Assembly: GCF_030247185.1 (NCBI RefSeq)
Contig: NC_080571.1
Span: 64,642,172 to 64,706,171, forward strand
Source of the DNA: Malaya genurostris
Taxonomy: Eukaryota > Arthropoda > Insecta > Diptera > Culicidae
Length of the DNA: 64,000 nt
Reading direction: 5' to 3'
Shown here: positions 1 to 12,900 of the stretch, piece after piece
How the letters are laid out: each line of letters begins with the position of its first letter
Position numbering within the stretch: position 1 is the stretch's first letter
Notes under the pieces: model-generated
The model's database searches: none
What the model saw: only the letters and a program-made list of their open reading frames with translations
What the model was told of the DNA's origin: nothing
Translations under genes and position numbers: made by a program

Positions 1-80
1 ACTAACACTAGGAATCCATCCAGGTCGCCGCTCGAACGTACGACAACTGGTGCCCTACGCATTGAACCACCAACCATAAC
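1..80 (-). repeat. tRNA-related SINE (Feilai-like), partial
   Basis: On the minus strand this segment reads as the 5' part of the same SINE seen at 14628-14836: a start like GGTTCAATGCGTAG followed by a pol III B-box-like GTTCGAGC. The copy is cut by the window edge. Feilai is a tRNA-related SINE described from Aedes aegypti; the family name is by resemblance only. Confidence 0.65.
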
Positions 81-480
81 CATGGATTGGCATAAAACTA
101 CCACATTTAAATACTACATTTTAGAATTTAATAACTTAAATATTTGAGAAAAGCTGCATTTTAAAGATTTTTATCACTATTTTCGAAACCGAAAACCGGA
201 ATTTTATATCATTAAACCACGATAAAATATTAACTGTAAACCGAAACAGCTTAAAGTCCAAGAATTTCCAAAATTTTTTGCACCTTCGATTTAAAGAACA
301 ATTTTAAATAAATGACCGGTCTAGTATAACTAAAAACAGTTCGAATTTAGAAAATATTTTACGATTTTCGATGACGGTTACGACGGTACGATTTAATTTT
401 GAAAACTTTTCACCTTCTAGTGCTAGAACCAGAAGTCGGACTTGGATATTTTTAGGGAACTATCAGACTTATTCCGTAGT

Positions 481-602
481 GTCAGTAGGATCGTAGCACC
501 AGCCATGCAATGGTTCTGTACATTCTGAATCGGCTGCGAAGTCTGTTGAAACAGAAGGTCAAATTCCACTACAGGAATGTAATACCAAGGCTTTGCTTTT
601 GC
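481..602 (+). repeat. tRNA-related SINE 3' part (Feilai-like)
   Basis: It shares the body of the SINE at 14700-14830: a GTCGTAG-like motif, GAATCGGCTGCGAAGTCTGT, and an end rich in AATACCAAGGCTTTGC. The 5' tRNA-like part is missing, so this is a 5'-truncated copy. Confidence 0.65.
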
Positions 603-754
603 AGACTTATTAATTTGAGTTTTATTTTATAAAAATCTCATGAGTTTATTTGGCCCTAGACTATCTTGATCTGCAAACTGGAGAAATTTATTAGTCAATT
701 TAAAGAAATCGCTATTCATTACATGATTACTTAAAAACACTCTTGAAATTAACA

Positions 755-1010
755 TATTTACTTCAGGCACCCTATCTCCGAATCCAGAAGTTGGATCTGA
801 AAAAAAATCGGGATATTCTTATGGTACTCTCTGATGAATCTAAGATGGTAAAAATCGATTCAGTCATCTTCGAGAAAATTGAGTGACAATATTTGTCACT
901 CACACAGACATTTGCTCAGTTTGTTGAACTGGATCGAATAGTATATGATATGCACCACCGGGCCTTGGTAGAAAAGTCGGTTTTCACAGTGATTGCATAA
1001 CCCCTTAAAA
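755..1010 (-). repeat. Inverted copy of the repeat at 59217-59830
   Basis: On the minus strand it shows the landmarks of the 59.2-kb repeat in the same order: TGCAATCACTGTGAAAA, then the pyrimidine- and GGCCCGG-type motif, GAGCAAATGTCTGTGTGAG, and an AACCGATTTT-like block. It is diverged, with no open frame. Confidence 0.5.
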
Positions 1011-1479
1011 AATCAACTTTTGAACCACTGAACCAATTTTTGGATATGTTGCGTATAAATGTTAAATGTTTAGCAAACTGAAAAAAAACTTAGTATGTCA
1101 TGTCAGAGACATAACCGCGAGATTGACATAGGACTGCATTCGAGATGTGTATGAAGATTAATTGATTTGGTACCGCTTGACCGTTTAAGATTTTGTAGTC
1201 CAAAAAGGACTATTTGCTTTTAAAGGATTACGTTTATATTCTAGGAAGTAGAACGGCGATTTAAGACAGTTTAATAAATAAGTTCTTTACCTTACATTTA
1301 GGCCGTGAAAAGGACTGTTCGTGGCTTTGTAGTCCTTGAAAAGATTATTTGGTTACGGATGATTATGTTTGTATTCCAGGAAGTAGGGCGCCATTCCAAG
1401 CCATTTGTAAGTTTGAGCCTTGACCTAGAAGAAATCTTTAGATAAATACAATCGTAACACAATATTTGAGTGGAAGAAA

Positions 1480-1850
1480 CTACCAAAATGCTGCACGGGA
1501 TTCATTTCTGGCATCCAGAAAAGCCAAATTGTAAAAATTCTCTACGATATTGAACACTGTTCGAAACAGTTTTCTCGAACGAATTTTGCACATTGAAAAG
1601 TGCACAAAACTAATCAAATTATTCTAGATTTGCACTAAACTTATGATTTTTACTAATTTGCAAAGAAGTAATCTTAATAGGTCTTTAGATAACATCTAGA
1701 GCCATTAGAACGGCAGCTTGTATAATGTTCACCATCGTTGCCTATTTTTCGTTTTCTTTTTCTTCAATGCAAACGACCAGCAGCTGGATGACGCAATCGC
1801 TCTTGTTTGAAGCAAAACTCACACTGCGAACGTCTAACAGCAGATATGCT
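1480..1850 (-). repeat. Diverged copy of the 554-bp tandem unit
   Basis: The minus strand matches the unit repeated at 57048-58730: shared words include TTTGCACTAAA, AGAGCCATTAGAACGGC and CGCAATCGCTCTTGT in the same order. It is a single older dispersed copy, which shows that the unit belongs to a wider repeat family. Confidence 0.55.
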
Positions 1851-2707
1851 CACAGAAGAACTAGTTGTTGTTTTTCCGCGTTTAGGTTTGAGTATCGAAG
1901 TCTCATATTCACCATTGACTGATGCACCAGTTGAAGAATGCCATTGTCTTAACGTAGATGGAGGTATGTGCTCTCGATGTGTCTCCGGTCATGGATTATC
2001 ATAGACTGAAGATAGAAAACGTGCAACAGGGTCTGCGCTTTTTTCAATCGGATCAGCTTCTGAGAAGTATTCCATTAAAATAATTCAATTGTTGAACTGA
2101 AAATCGAGTCAGTTTCGAACCTGGTATTTATACCAGGTTTTCTCAAACCCTCGTTGCGAGTGCGAAATCAACATAGTTTCGTGATAAGTGTTTGTTTGAT
2201 GAAACTACCCAGGGTCAGTTTTAGTTTTCTCAAGCGAAAACGACATAAATAACATTCTGGAACAAACTAAACGCAACAGTTTCTCGGATACTTCCGTTTG
2301 TCTTCCGCTCAAAATCGGCGCTCGTATGATGTAACGCAAATTCTGTGTAATTCGAATTTAGTTTCCTATATTTTAGGTCATGTATCTGTATCCAAAATTT
2401 ACATAGAATATACAAAATCTTAAATGCACAGCACAGTACTATAGGACATAAAGATATCTCAAATACTACTACTACCACTCGTTTTTAGGTTTAAATTCAT
2501 ACCGCTTATGCCCAATACTTTACGCTTATACGTGCTTCCCACATCTATAGACCAATAGCGGACGTTCCATTCGTGCACGAATTGTTAATCGTTTCCAGCT
2601 TATTCTAAACCGGTCACCTACGTACTTTCTAATGCTGTTTTTATTTTTATTTCCAAATTCCATTCAACTCGGAACAAACAAACAAATGGCCCAAACCAAA
2701 CCAACAG

Positions 2708-5700
2708 ATCGAGGACCGTGCCAGCATTATTCCGCTGGTGGCTGGACTGCGCAAGGAAGTACTGGCACTGATTTCCGAAGGTATCGCACTGGTCTGGGAA
2801 AGCTACAAACTCGATCCGTACGTTCAGCGGTTGTCGGAGAATGTTACCTCCTTCCAGGAGAAGGTAGAAGACCTGCTCGTCGTCGAAGAGCAGCTGGATG
2901 TCGATGTTCGATCGTTGGAAACATGCCCGTATAGTGCGGCCACCTTCGCTGATATCCTGTCCAAGATTCAGCATGCAGTCGATGATCTTTCGCTGAAGCA
3001 GTACTCCAATCTGCATGTTTGGGTTGCCCGTTTGGATGAGGAAGTTGAGAAAAAGTTGGCGGCCCGGCTGCAGGCAGGTATTCAAGCTTGGACCGATGCG
3101 TTGACCGGCAACAAGAAGGAACTGGATTTATCCATGGATACGGATGCCCCAGCACAGCCAACCATCAAACCGGGTGGCGATCCACACATTCAGAAGGCAA
3201 TTCATGAAATTCGTATCACGAATCAACAGATGTATCTGTATCCTTCCATTGAGGAAGCTCGATTCCAAATCATGCAGCAACTGTTCGCTTGGGAGGCAAT
3301 CGTAACATCACAGACGCGTCTACAGAGCTCACGCTATCAGGTGGGACTCGATAAGCCCGTGTCGCAAACATACAGAAATCTCCTGACCAAGTTGCCGGGT
3401 GGATCCGATCCACTAGAGGGCAGCTATGCAGCGATCGAGAATCAAATTTCTGAAGTGCGTAATTATGTGGATGAATGGCTCCGCTATCAGAGCTTGTGGG
3501 ATCTTCAAGCGGATACTTTATACGGTCGATTGGGCGAAGACATCAATCTGTGGATCAAATGTTTGAACGATATCAAGAAATCACGAACCACATTTGACAC
3601 ATCGGATACTCGCCGTGCTTATGGGCCGATTGTCATCGATTACGCCAAAGTGCAGGCCAAGGTTACTCTCAAGTACGACTCGTGGCACAAGGAAGCCCTA
3701 AGCAAGTTCGGTCAGCTGTTGGGCAATGAAATGTCAACCTTCCATGCCAAGGTTTCCAAAAGCCGCAGTGATCTGGAACAGCAGAGTATCGAAGCTGCCA
3801 GTACGTCGGATGCGGTTTGTTTCATAACCTACGTACAGTCGTTGAAGAAGGAAATGCTCGTTTGGGACAAACAGGTCGAAGTGTACCGTGAAGCGCAAAG
3901 AATACTGGAACGGCAACGTTTCCAGTTCCCGAACAGCTGGTTGCACGTTGATAATATCGAAGGTGAATGGTCTGCTTTCAACGAGATTATGAAGCGCAAG
4001 GATTCCGCCATTCAAACACAAGTGGCCAGCCTGCAAACTAAGATTGTCGCCGAAGACAAAGCCGTAGAGTCTAGAACTTTGGACTTCTTGAACGACTGGG
4101 AAAAGAATAAGCCAACGGGTGGACGCACTCGCCCGGATGATGCATTACAACAACTGCACATTTTCGAAACGAAATTCTCGCGTCTAAAGGAAGAGCGTGA
4201 CAATGTGGCTAAGGCCAAAGAAGCCCTGGAACTGCAGGAGTCGGCCATTCCAAACAACAGTACCGAGCGAATGTCTGTTGTTCTTGAAGAATTGCAAGAT
4301 CTGCGAGGAGTTTGGAGTGAACTATCTAAAATTTGGACACAAATTGATGAGACACGTGAGAAGCCCTGGCTTTCGGTACAACCGAGAAAACTTCGTCAAT
4401 CGCTGGAAGCGATGATGAACCAATTGAAAGAGCTACCTGCTCGCCTGAGAATGTATGAAAGCTATGAGTATGTGAAAAAGTTACTGCAGAGTTACATCAA
4501 GGTGAACATGATGATTGTGGAACTAAAATCGGATGCCCTGAAGGAACGTCACTGGAAGCAGTTGACCAAACAACTACGCGTCAGCTGGGTGCTGTCCGAT
4601 TTGACTCTGGGGCAAGTTTGGGATGTCAATCTGCTGAAGAATGAATTGATCGTGAAAGACATCATCCTTGTTGCTCAAGGTGAGATGGCTTTGGAGGAGT
4701 TCTTGAAGCAAGTCCGCGAGAGTTGGCAAAACTACGAGCTGGATCTGATCAATTATCAGAACAAATGTCGAATCATTCGCGGATGGGATGACCTCTTCAA
4801 TAAAGTCAAAGAGCACATCAATTCCGTTGCGGCTATGAAGCTGTCGCCGTACTACAAAGTGTTCGAGGAAGAAGCTCTCACCTGGGAAGAAAAATTGAAT
4901 CGCATCAATTCTCTGTTCGACGTCTGGATCGATGTGCAGCGTCGTTGGGTCTACTTGGAAGGTATCTTTTCGGGAAGTGCTGACATCAAGACTTTACTCC
5001 CGGTAGAGACTTCCCGTTTCCAAAGTATCAGCTCGGAGTTCCTTGGGCTTATGAAAAAAGTAGCCAAATCTCCGAAGGTTATTGATGTACTGAACATTCC
5101 CGCAGTTCAACGTTCACTGGAAAGATTGGCCGATTTGTTGGGAAAGATCCAGAAAGCTCTGGGAGAATACTTGGAACGGGAAAGAACCTCATTCCCGCGG
5201 TTCTACTTTGTTGGTGATGAAGATTTACTCGAAATCATTGGTAACAGCAAGAATGTGGCCCGTTTGCAGAAACATTTCAAAAAGATGTTTGCGGGAGTTG
5301 CTTCCATACTGCTGAATGAGGACAATACCATCATTTTGGGAATTGCTTCGCGTGAAGGAGAAGAGGTCAAGTTTACGAAGCCCGTATCAACGGTGGATCA
5401 TCCGAAGATCAACGAATGGTTGACTCTGGTGGAGAAAGAAATGAGATTCACGCTGGCCTCGTACTTGGCTCAAGCTGTGCAGGATATCAAGCAGTTCAAA
5501 GATGAAATCGATACACAAAAATATATGGAGTGGTGCGATAAGTATCAAGCTCAGATAGTGGTTTTGGCGGCGCAAATTCTCTGGTCTGAGGATGTGGAAG
5601 CAGCTTTACAACAAGCTTCGGACAATCCGAGTAACAAATCCCCGTTGAACCGCGTTCTGGCCACTGTCGAAACCACACTGAACGTGTTGGCTGATTCTGT

Positions 5701-6928
5701 TTTGCAAGAGCAACCTCCCCTGCGCCGTAAAAAGCTCGAACATCTGATCAACGAGTTCGTCCACAAGCGTACCGTGACCCGTCGTCTAATCGCTCACGGT
5801 GTCAATAATCCCAAATCGTTCCACTGGTTGTGCGAAATGCGATTCTACTTCGATCCTCGTCAAACCGAGGTTCTGCAGCAGCTTACGATCCACATGGCGA
5901 ACGCACGTTTCTACTATGGCTTTGAATATCTCGGTGTTCAAGATCGTCTGGTTCAGACGCCACTTACCGATCGTTGCTACTTGACGATGACTCAAGCACT
6001 GGAATCTCGACTCGGTGGATCACCGTTCGGTCCAGCCGGTACAGGTAAAACCGAATCGGTCAAAGCACTCGGAAATCAACTGGGCCGTTTCGTGCTCGTA
6101 TTCAACTGCGACGAAACGTTCGACTTCCAAGCCATGGGACGTATCTTCGTTGGACTGTGTCAGGTCGGTGCGTGGGGTTGTTTCGACGAGTTCAACCGAT
6201 TGGAGGAGCGAATGCTTTCGGCTGTTTCGCAACAAATACAAACCATTCAGGAAGCTCTCAAATCACAGCAGGATAGTCTGAAGGATGCTCAAACAATCAC
6301 AGTGGAACTGGTGGGCAAACAGGTTCGTGTTTCCACCGATATGGCAATCTTCATCACGATGAATCCGGGCTATGCTGGCCGTTCCAATCTACCGGATAAT
6401 TTGAAAAAACTGTTCCGATCACTTGCTATGACAACTCCAGATCGCCAACTGATTGCCGAAGTTATGTTGTTCAGTCAAGGTTTCCGCACAGCAGAAAAGC
6501 TGGCCTGCAAAATTGTTCCGTTCTTCAAACTGTGCGATGAACAACTCTCCAACCAATCGCACTACGACTTTGGACTTCGTGCGCTAAAGTCCGTGCTCGT
6601 GTCGGCCGGTAATGTGAAACGTGATCGCATCATGAGAATTAAGGAACTGAAAAAACAAAACGGCGAAGAGAACATCGACGAAGCATCGATCGCCGAGAAT
6701 CTACCGGAGCAGGAAATTTTGATTCAATCGGTCTGTGAAACCATGGTACCGAAACTGGTGGCGGAGGACATTCCGCTGCTGTTCTCGCTGTTGAGCGATG
6801 TCTTCCCGAACGTTGGCTACACCCGGGCTGAAATGAAAGGTCTGAAGGATGAGATCCGGAAGGTGTGCGCAGAGGAGTATCTGGTGTGCGGCGAAGGTGA
6901 TGAGCAAGGTGGCGCCTGGATGGAAAAG
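2708..6928 (+). CDS. Dhc64C: Dhc64C exon: tail end, linker and AAA1
   Basis: A 4,221-nt exon of 1,407 codons, opening after an AG acceptor at 2706-2707 with the frame I-E-D-R and closing at AAG|GTAAGT. Roughly the first 1,050 codons are the C-terminal tail and the linker that makes the power stroke. AAA1, the main hydrolysis site, follows with Walker A GPAGTGKTE near codon 1108 and Walker B WGCFDEFNR at about 6175-6200. The ATG-less opening is expected for an internal exon. Reading past the donor meets a stop at 6953, which supports the splice site. Confidence 0.95.
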
Positions 6929-9900
6929 GTAAGTTCCGCCTTTAACTTTAAGTAAATTCATACAGAAGGTAATTCTACACGAACGCACCCAATGTTCGCT
7001 TGATTCGTGTAGAATTGCGCCGTTATCAGTACATCTAACCCCTTGTTCACCAGCGATATGTTCTCTCTTCCAAATTAACCAACCTACTATCAAAATTGAA
7101 ACTAACAAAAAAAGGGATTCGGAGAAACTTGGGTCGACAAAGTGAGTTTAAGCACTATTCCTAGCTGCATTTATGTGCCAAATTTTGTTCTGTTCGTTTG
7201 TTTGCGTCCTACGTCTGATTCCGACTCATATTTACGACGTATACGACTCTAATCTATTCATCTATTTTCCCGATAGGTGCTACAACTGTATCAAATTTCC
7301 AACCTAAACCACGGTCTGATGATGGTCGGTCCGTCCGGTTCCGGAAAGTCGACAGCGTGGCGAGTACTGTTGAAAGCTTTGGAACGCTACGAAGGCACCG
7401 AAGGGGTGGCCCATGTCATCGATCCGAAGGCTATCTCGAAGGAAGCACTGTATGGTGTTTTGGATCCGAACACACGCGAATGGACGGACGGTTTGTTCAC
7501 GCATATCCTACGTAAGATCATAGACAATGTTCGTGGTGAGATCAACAAGCGACAATGGATTATTTTCGACGGTGACGTAGATCCCGAGTGGGTCGAAAAT
7601 CTGAACTCCGTGTTGGACGACAATAAGCTACTGACGCTGCCCAACGGTGAACGATTGTCCTTGCCACCGAATGTAAGAATCATGTTTGAAGTTCAGGACT
7701 TGAAATATGCCACACTGGCTACGGTATCACGTTGTGGTATGGTTTGGTTCTCGGAGGATGTTCTTTCAACGGAAATGATCTTCGAAAATTACATGGCTCG
7801 ATTGAAGAATATCCCGTTGGAAGACGGCGAGGAAGAAAGTTTTACCCAGACAAAGGCGAACGATAAAGATGATGAACTGACTCCAGCTCTGCAAACACAG
7901 AGGGAAATCGCGACAATGCTACAGCCATACTTCAGCTCGGATGGTCTCGTTGTTCGCTGCCTTGAGTATGCAATGTCCCAAGAACACATCATGGACTTCA
8001 CTCGCTTGCGTGCGCTCAGTTCGTTGTTTTCAATGCTAAATCAGGGTGCGCGGAATGTGTTGAATTTCAACCAACAACATCCAGATTTCCCTGTTCCTCC
8101 GGAACAACTAGAGCAATACATTCCAAAACTGCTGATCTACTCACTGCTGTGGTCGTTTGCTGGTGATGCCAAACTGAAGGTTCGTTCTGATTTGGGTGAT
8201 TTCTTGAGAAGTGTTACTACGGTCGCTTTGCCTGCCCAATCGGGCAGTCCAATCATTGATTACGAGGTTAATATTCAAGGTGATTGGGTTCCGTGGTCCA
8301 ACAAAGTGCCGGTGATTGAAGTCGAGACTCACAAGGTAGCCGCTCCAGATGTCGTCGTACCAACGTTGGACACCGTTCGCCATGAATCGTTGCTGTACAC
8401 TTGGCTGGCTGAACACAAACCGTTGGTTCTTTGCGGTCCACCAGGGTCTGGTAAAACCATGACTCTTTTCTCGGCACTCAGAGCTCTTCCGGATATGGAA
8501 GTTGTTGGTTTGAATTTTTCATCTGCTACCACTCCAGAGCTACTGCTGAAAACATTCGATCACTACTGCGAGTATCGCAAAACACCGAACGGAGTTATCT
8601 TAGCACCGGTCCAGTTGGGCAAGTGGCTTGTTCTATTCTGCGACGAAATCAATTTACCCGATATGGACTGTTATGGAACCCAACGCGTAATCTCATTCCT
8701 CCGGCAGTTAGTGGAACACAGAGGATTCTACCGTGCCGGAGATCAGTCTTGGGTTACGTTGGAGCGTATCCAGTTTGTCGGAGCTTGTAATCCTCCTACC
8801 GATCCGGGTCGAAAACCACTGTCTCATCGTTTCCTGCGTCACGTGCCAATAATCTACGTTGACTATCCCGGCGAAACGTCACTCAAACAAATCTACGGAA
8901 CATTCAGTCGTGCGATGTTACGTCTCATGCCGAATCTACGAGGCTACGCGGAACCTCTGACGAACGCAATGGTGGAATTCTACTTGGCTTCTCAGGATCG
9001 TTTCACTCAAGACATGCAACCGCATTACGTGTATTCGCCACGTGAAATGACCCGTTGGGTACGAGGTATCTGCGAAGCTATCCGTCCTCTGGACAATCTA
9101 CCCGTGGAAGGACTGGTTCGATTGTGGGCTCACGAGGCTCTTCGCCTGTTCCAAGATCGTTTGGTAGAAGAATCCGAACGTCGTTGGACTAATGAAAACA
9201 TCGATCTTGTTGCAATGAAACACTTCCCAAGCGTCGATCGCGAGAAGGCACTGGAGCGACCTATTCTCTACAGTAACTGGTTATCAAAGGACTACACACC
9301 GGTCAAGAGAACGGAGCTACGGGATTACGTCAAGGCCCGACTCAAGGTGTTCTACGAGGAAGAACTGGATGTTCCGTTGGTGCTGTTCGATGAAGTATTG
9401 GAGCATGTTTTGCGGATTGATCGTATTTTCCGTCAACCGCAGGGACATCTGCTACTGATTGGTGTTTCGGGTGCTGGCAAAACAACCCTATCCCGCTTTG
9501 TCGCCTGGATGAACGGACTTTCGATTTTCCAAATTAAAGTCCATAACAAATACACGAGCGAGGACTTTGACGAAGATCTGCGTTGCGTGCTGAGACGGTC
9601 CGGATGTAAGGATGAAAAAATTGCCTTCATATTGGATGAATCGAATGTTTTGGATTCCGGATTTTTGGAACGTATGAATACACTTCTGGCGAACGGTGAA
9701 GTGCCTGGACTGTTCGAGGGTGATGAATATACCACTCTGATGACCCAATGTAAGGAAGGTGCTCAACGGGAAGGTCTCATGCTGGATTCCAGTGATGAAT
9801 TGTACAAATGGTTCACGCAGCAGGTTATGCGCAATCTGCACGTGGTATTTACCATGAATCCTTCTACGGACGGGCTAAAAGATCGAGCCGCTACTTCCCC

Positions 9901-12900
9901 CGCCTTGTTCAATCGCTGCGTGCTGAATTGGTTTGGTGATTGGTCGGATTCGGCTCTGTTCCAAGTTGGCAAAGAATTCACGGTTCGAGTAGATCTCGAT
10001 AAACCCACTTGGACCGCGTCGGACTTCTTCCCGGCGGTTTGTCCGTTGATCAGCAACACACCGTCGCACCGCGAAGCTGTCATCAATGCTTGCGTATACG
10101 TTCATCAAACATTGCACAAAGCCAACGCACGGCTTGCGAAGCGCGGTGGTCGTACGATGGCCATCACCCCGCGACACTATCTCGATTTTATCCATCATTT
10201 CGTGAAGCTATACTCGGAGAAACGGAGCGATCTGGAAGAACAGCAGCTACATTTGAATGTCGGTCTGAACAAAATTGCAGAAACAGTGGAACAGGTATGT
10301 CGCGGTTCAGTTCTTATTACAAACGGTCTGTCTCACGTGGTCACTATTTTTAGGTTGAGGAAATGCAAAAATCTTTGGCGGTGAAGTCCCAAGAACTGCA
10401 GGCAAAGAATGAGGCCGCTAACGCGAAACTCAAGCAAATGTTCAAGGATCAGCAGGAAGCGGAAAAGAAGAAGGTTCAATCGCAGGAAATTCAACAACAA
10501 CTGGCAGAACAAACGATTAAAATCGAAGAGAAGCGCAAGGATGTAATGGCAGATTTGGCACAAGTTGAACCGGCAGTTATTGACGCTCAGGCCGGTAAGT
10601 ATTTCTCGGTCCTTCAGAATGTTTGTAATCATTTTCAGGGTATCAACCAACGAATCCGAGCAAATGAGTTAAACCGTACATTTTCGAACAATAGCCGTTA
10701 GCAATATAAAAAAGAAGCAGCTCGCCGAGGTTCGTACGATGGCCAATCCACCGGCTCCGGTCAAGCTTGCTCTGGAATCGGTTTGTTTACTGCTCGGGGA
10801 AGACGATCGCGGCGGTGATTGGAAAGCGATTCGGCAAATATTGGTCAAAGACAGTTTCATCACATCGATTGTGAAGTTCGACACGTCACAAATTACGTAA
10901 TTATCGTTCACTCCTAGATGCACTATCCGTATAATCAAATCAATCAATTAAGTGTACGATAAATGTTCGCAAATAACGCTGGACAAACTAAAACTCAACA
11001 TGCAGTGTGGCTTCCAGTGATGTTACCAATATACTCTTACTATAAATATATCATGCGCAAATATTTAACGTTGGCACGAATGCGGAATGTGGAGCGAGCG
11101 TCCATAACTGTGCTCATGGAACGGAAGTTACTACTATAACCTTTAACATCATATTTAAACATATTATCTCATTCTATATATGCTCACAACCGACCGACTA
11201 AACTATATTTTCTTTCTTTTTGTTTTTTTTTCTATCACCGTTGTCTTCACATGTCTAACACCAAAACAAAAAATCTGCCTATCATGTATCAAATATCTGT
11301 CCGCTAACCTAACCACAACCATGCCTACATATATTTGTCTACCGAACCTCAACTTACTCAACTAAACTGTAACCAACACCACCACTACCTACCACCGGAC
11401 ACACTTCCTCCGATAGCGGTCAAATCGATCAAAAAGCAACACCTAGTGGAGGTCCGTTCCATGGCCAATCCACCGGCCGTCGTCAAGCTGGCCCTGGAAT
11501 CCATCTGTCTGCTGCTGGGAGAAAACGCCTCCGACTGGAAATCGATCCGCGCCGTCATTATGCGGGAGAACTTTATCAATTCTATTGTGTCTAATTTCAG
11601 TACTGAAGATATAACGTAAGCATGATTCTGTTTCTATCATTGTGTGTTTGCTAGAACTTCTGTATTGTGTTAAGTTTTATGCCAACAAACTATTGAGTAG
11701 AACGTCCACAACTTGGAAGTGATTATTGGTCATTTCAAGCATGTTCAACGGAAGCATGTACTTTTATAATGTTAAATGATGTAGAAAAAAATGTCATTGT
11801 ACATAATAACATACAAAGCTATCGGGTTCATCGTTTGGTTTTCTTGTTTTCTGGTGATAGGTGTCTAACTGAGTTTTCTGTTGTTATTGTTTCGTTTAAA
11901 ATTTTCTGGTTTGCATGTGTTTTGTAGTGTTATAGTCTTGTATTGTAAGAAAGAGCGATTATGTTTGCACTCAAATTCTAGAAAGTGTATTCGGTGTAGC
12001 GCCGATACTACAATGATAAACGCTTCTAAGTATGTTCATTAATTCAACCAAGTTATCGAGAGATACAAAATTTTGAACACATCTAGAATCTAGACATTGA
12101 AAACTCCTAATTGAAATTAATCGGGCGTAAGAAGATTGCAGTAAAAAATTTTGTGGATTCTACCGATATGTAGTCGATGGGGTCTTGCAGAATCGGAAAA
12201 CAGTTTGATTACAATTTTATTCAACCTTGGTTTCAACCTTCGTGGTCTTACACCTGGGGGGTTTAAGGGTTACTACAATTCATTCCTGTTTGTTAAGCAT
12301 AAACAAAAACACTTAAGTACTTTTGCTGGATCTGTTCGATGCTCTTTTTCTTGGAGGAGAAGCAGTGTCTAATAGGGTTTGGGGTTCGCCATTCGTGCCT
12401 TCGTTCATTGATAATCGCTGTTGCTATTTTTGTTATTTAGATTGTCGCCCCGGTGAATGACCGATAGGTTAAAACCGGGCTAAAATAAACAACTAACTAG
12501 TTAGATTGTTCGTGTCGTTGACAACCGTATTAGATGCAGAGCTTAAAATTGTCATGTATTTTCAATGATAGAATACAATCCAACAGCCTATTTTCTTTTC
12601 TTACAGTCTCAATTGTAAATAATCCCATTCAAAACAAACGAAGAGTGGAAACATTTTCGTCGCTCATTCAACTAAAAGAGAGTATCAATGTCGATGTCAC
12701 TCATTCCCGTACGCCTTTCTTTCTTCAGTATACTAAAAACCTGTGAAGTTGGCCTATAACAAGAGTCTAAAATATGACAAATCAAACCCGTCTTGAGTTT
12801 TAAAAAACCTTCAATTTTCATTGAAATCTGGAAATATAATTCTTATATGTAGTGAACCGGTGTTCACAAACAAAAACAGTGTGCGATAAACGAAATCGAA

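Larger units (their letters stand above)
1..2707 (+). other. Dynein heavy chain intron (3' part), repeat-filled
   Basis: No exon is recognisable before the splice acceptor that ends at 2707, so this is read as the 3' part of a long intron of the dynein heavy chain. It holds two SINE pieces (1-80 and 481-602), an inverted copy of a widespread repeat (about 755-1010) and an inverted copy of the repeat that is tandem at 57-58.7 kb (about 1480-1850). The short open frames here show no domain. The stretch 2100-2640 shows nothing I can name. Confidence 0.7.

Noticed and set aside
2618..3161. Minus-strand open frames opposite the dynein exon
   Set aside because: They are shadows of the coding strand's codon bias. 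The plus strand matches dynein continuously and the minus frames contain no recognisable domain.
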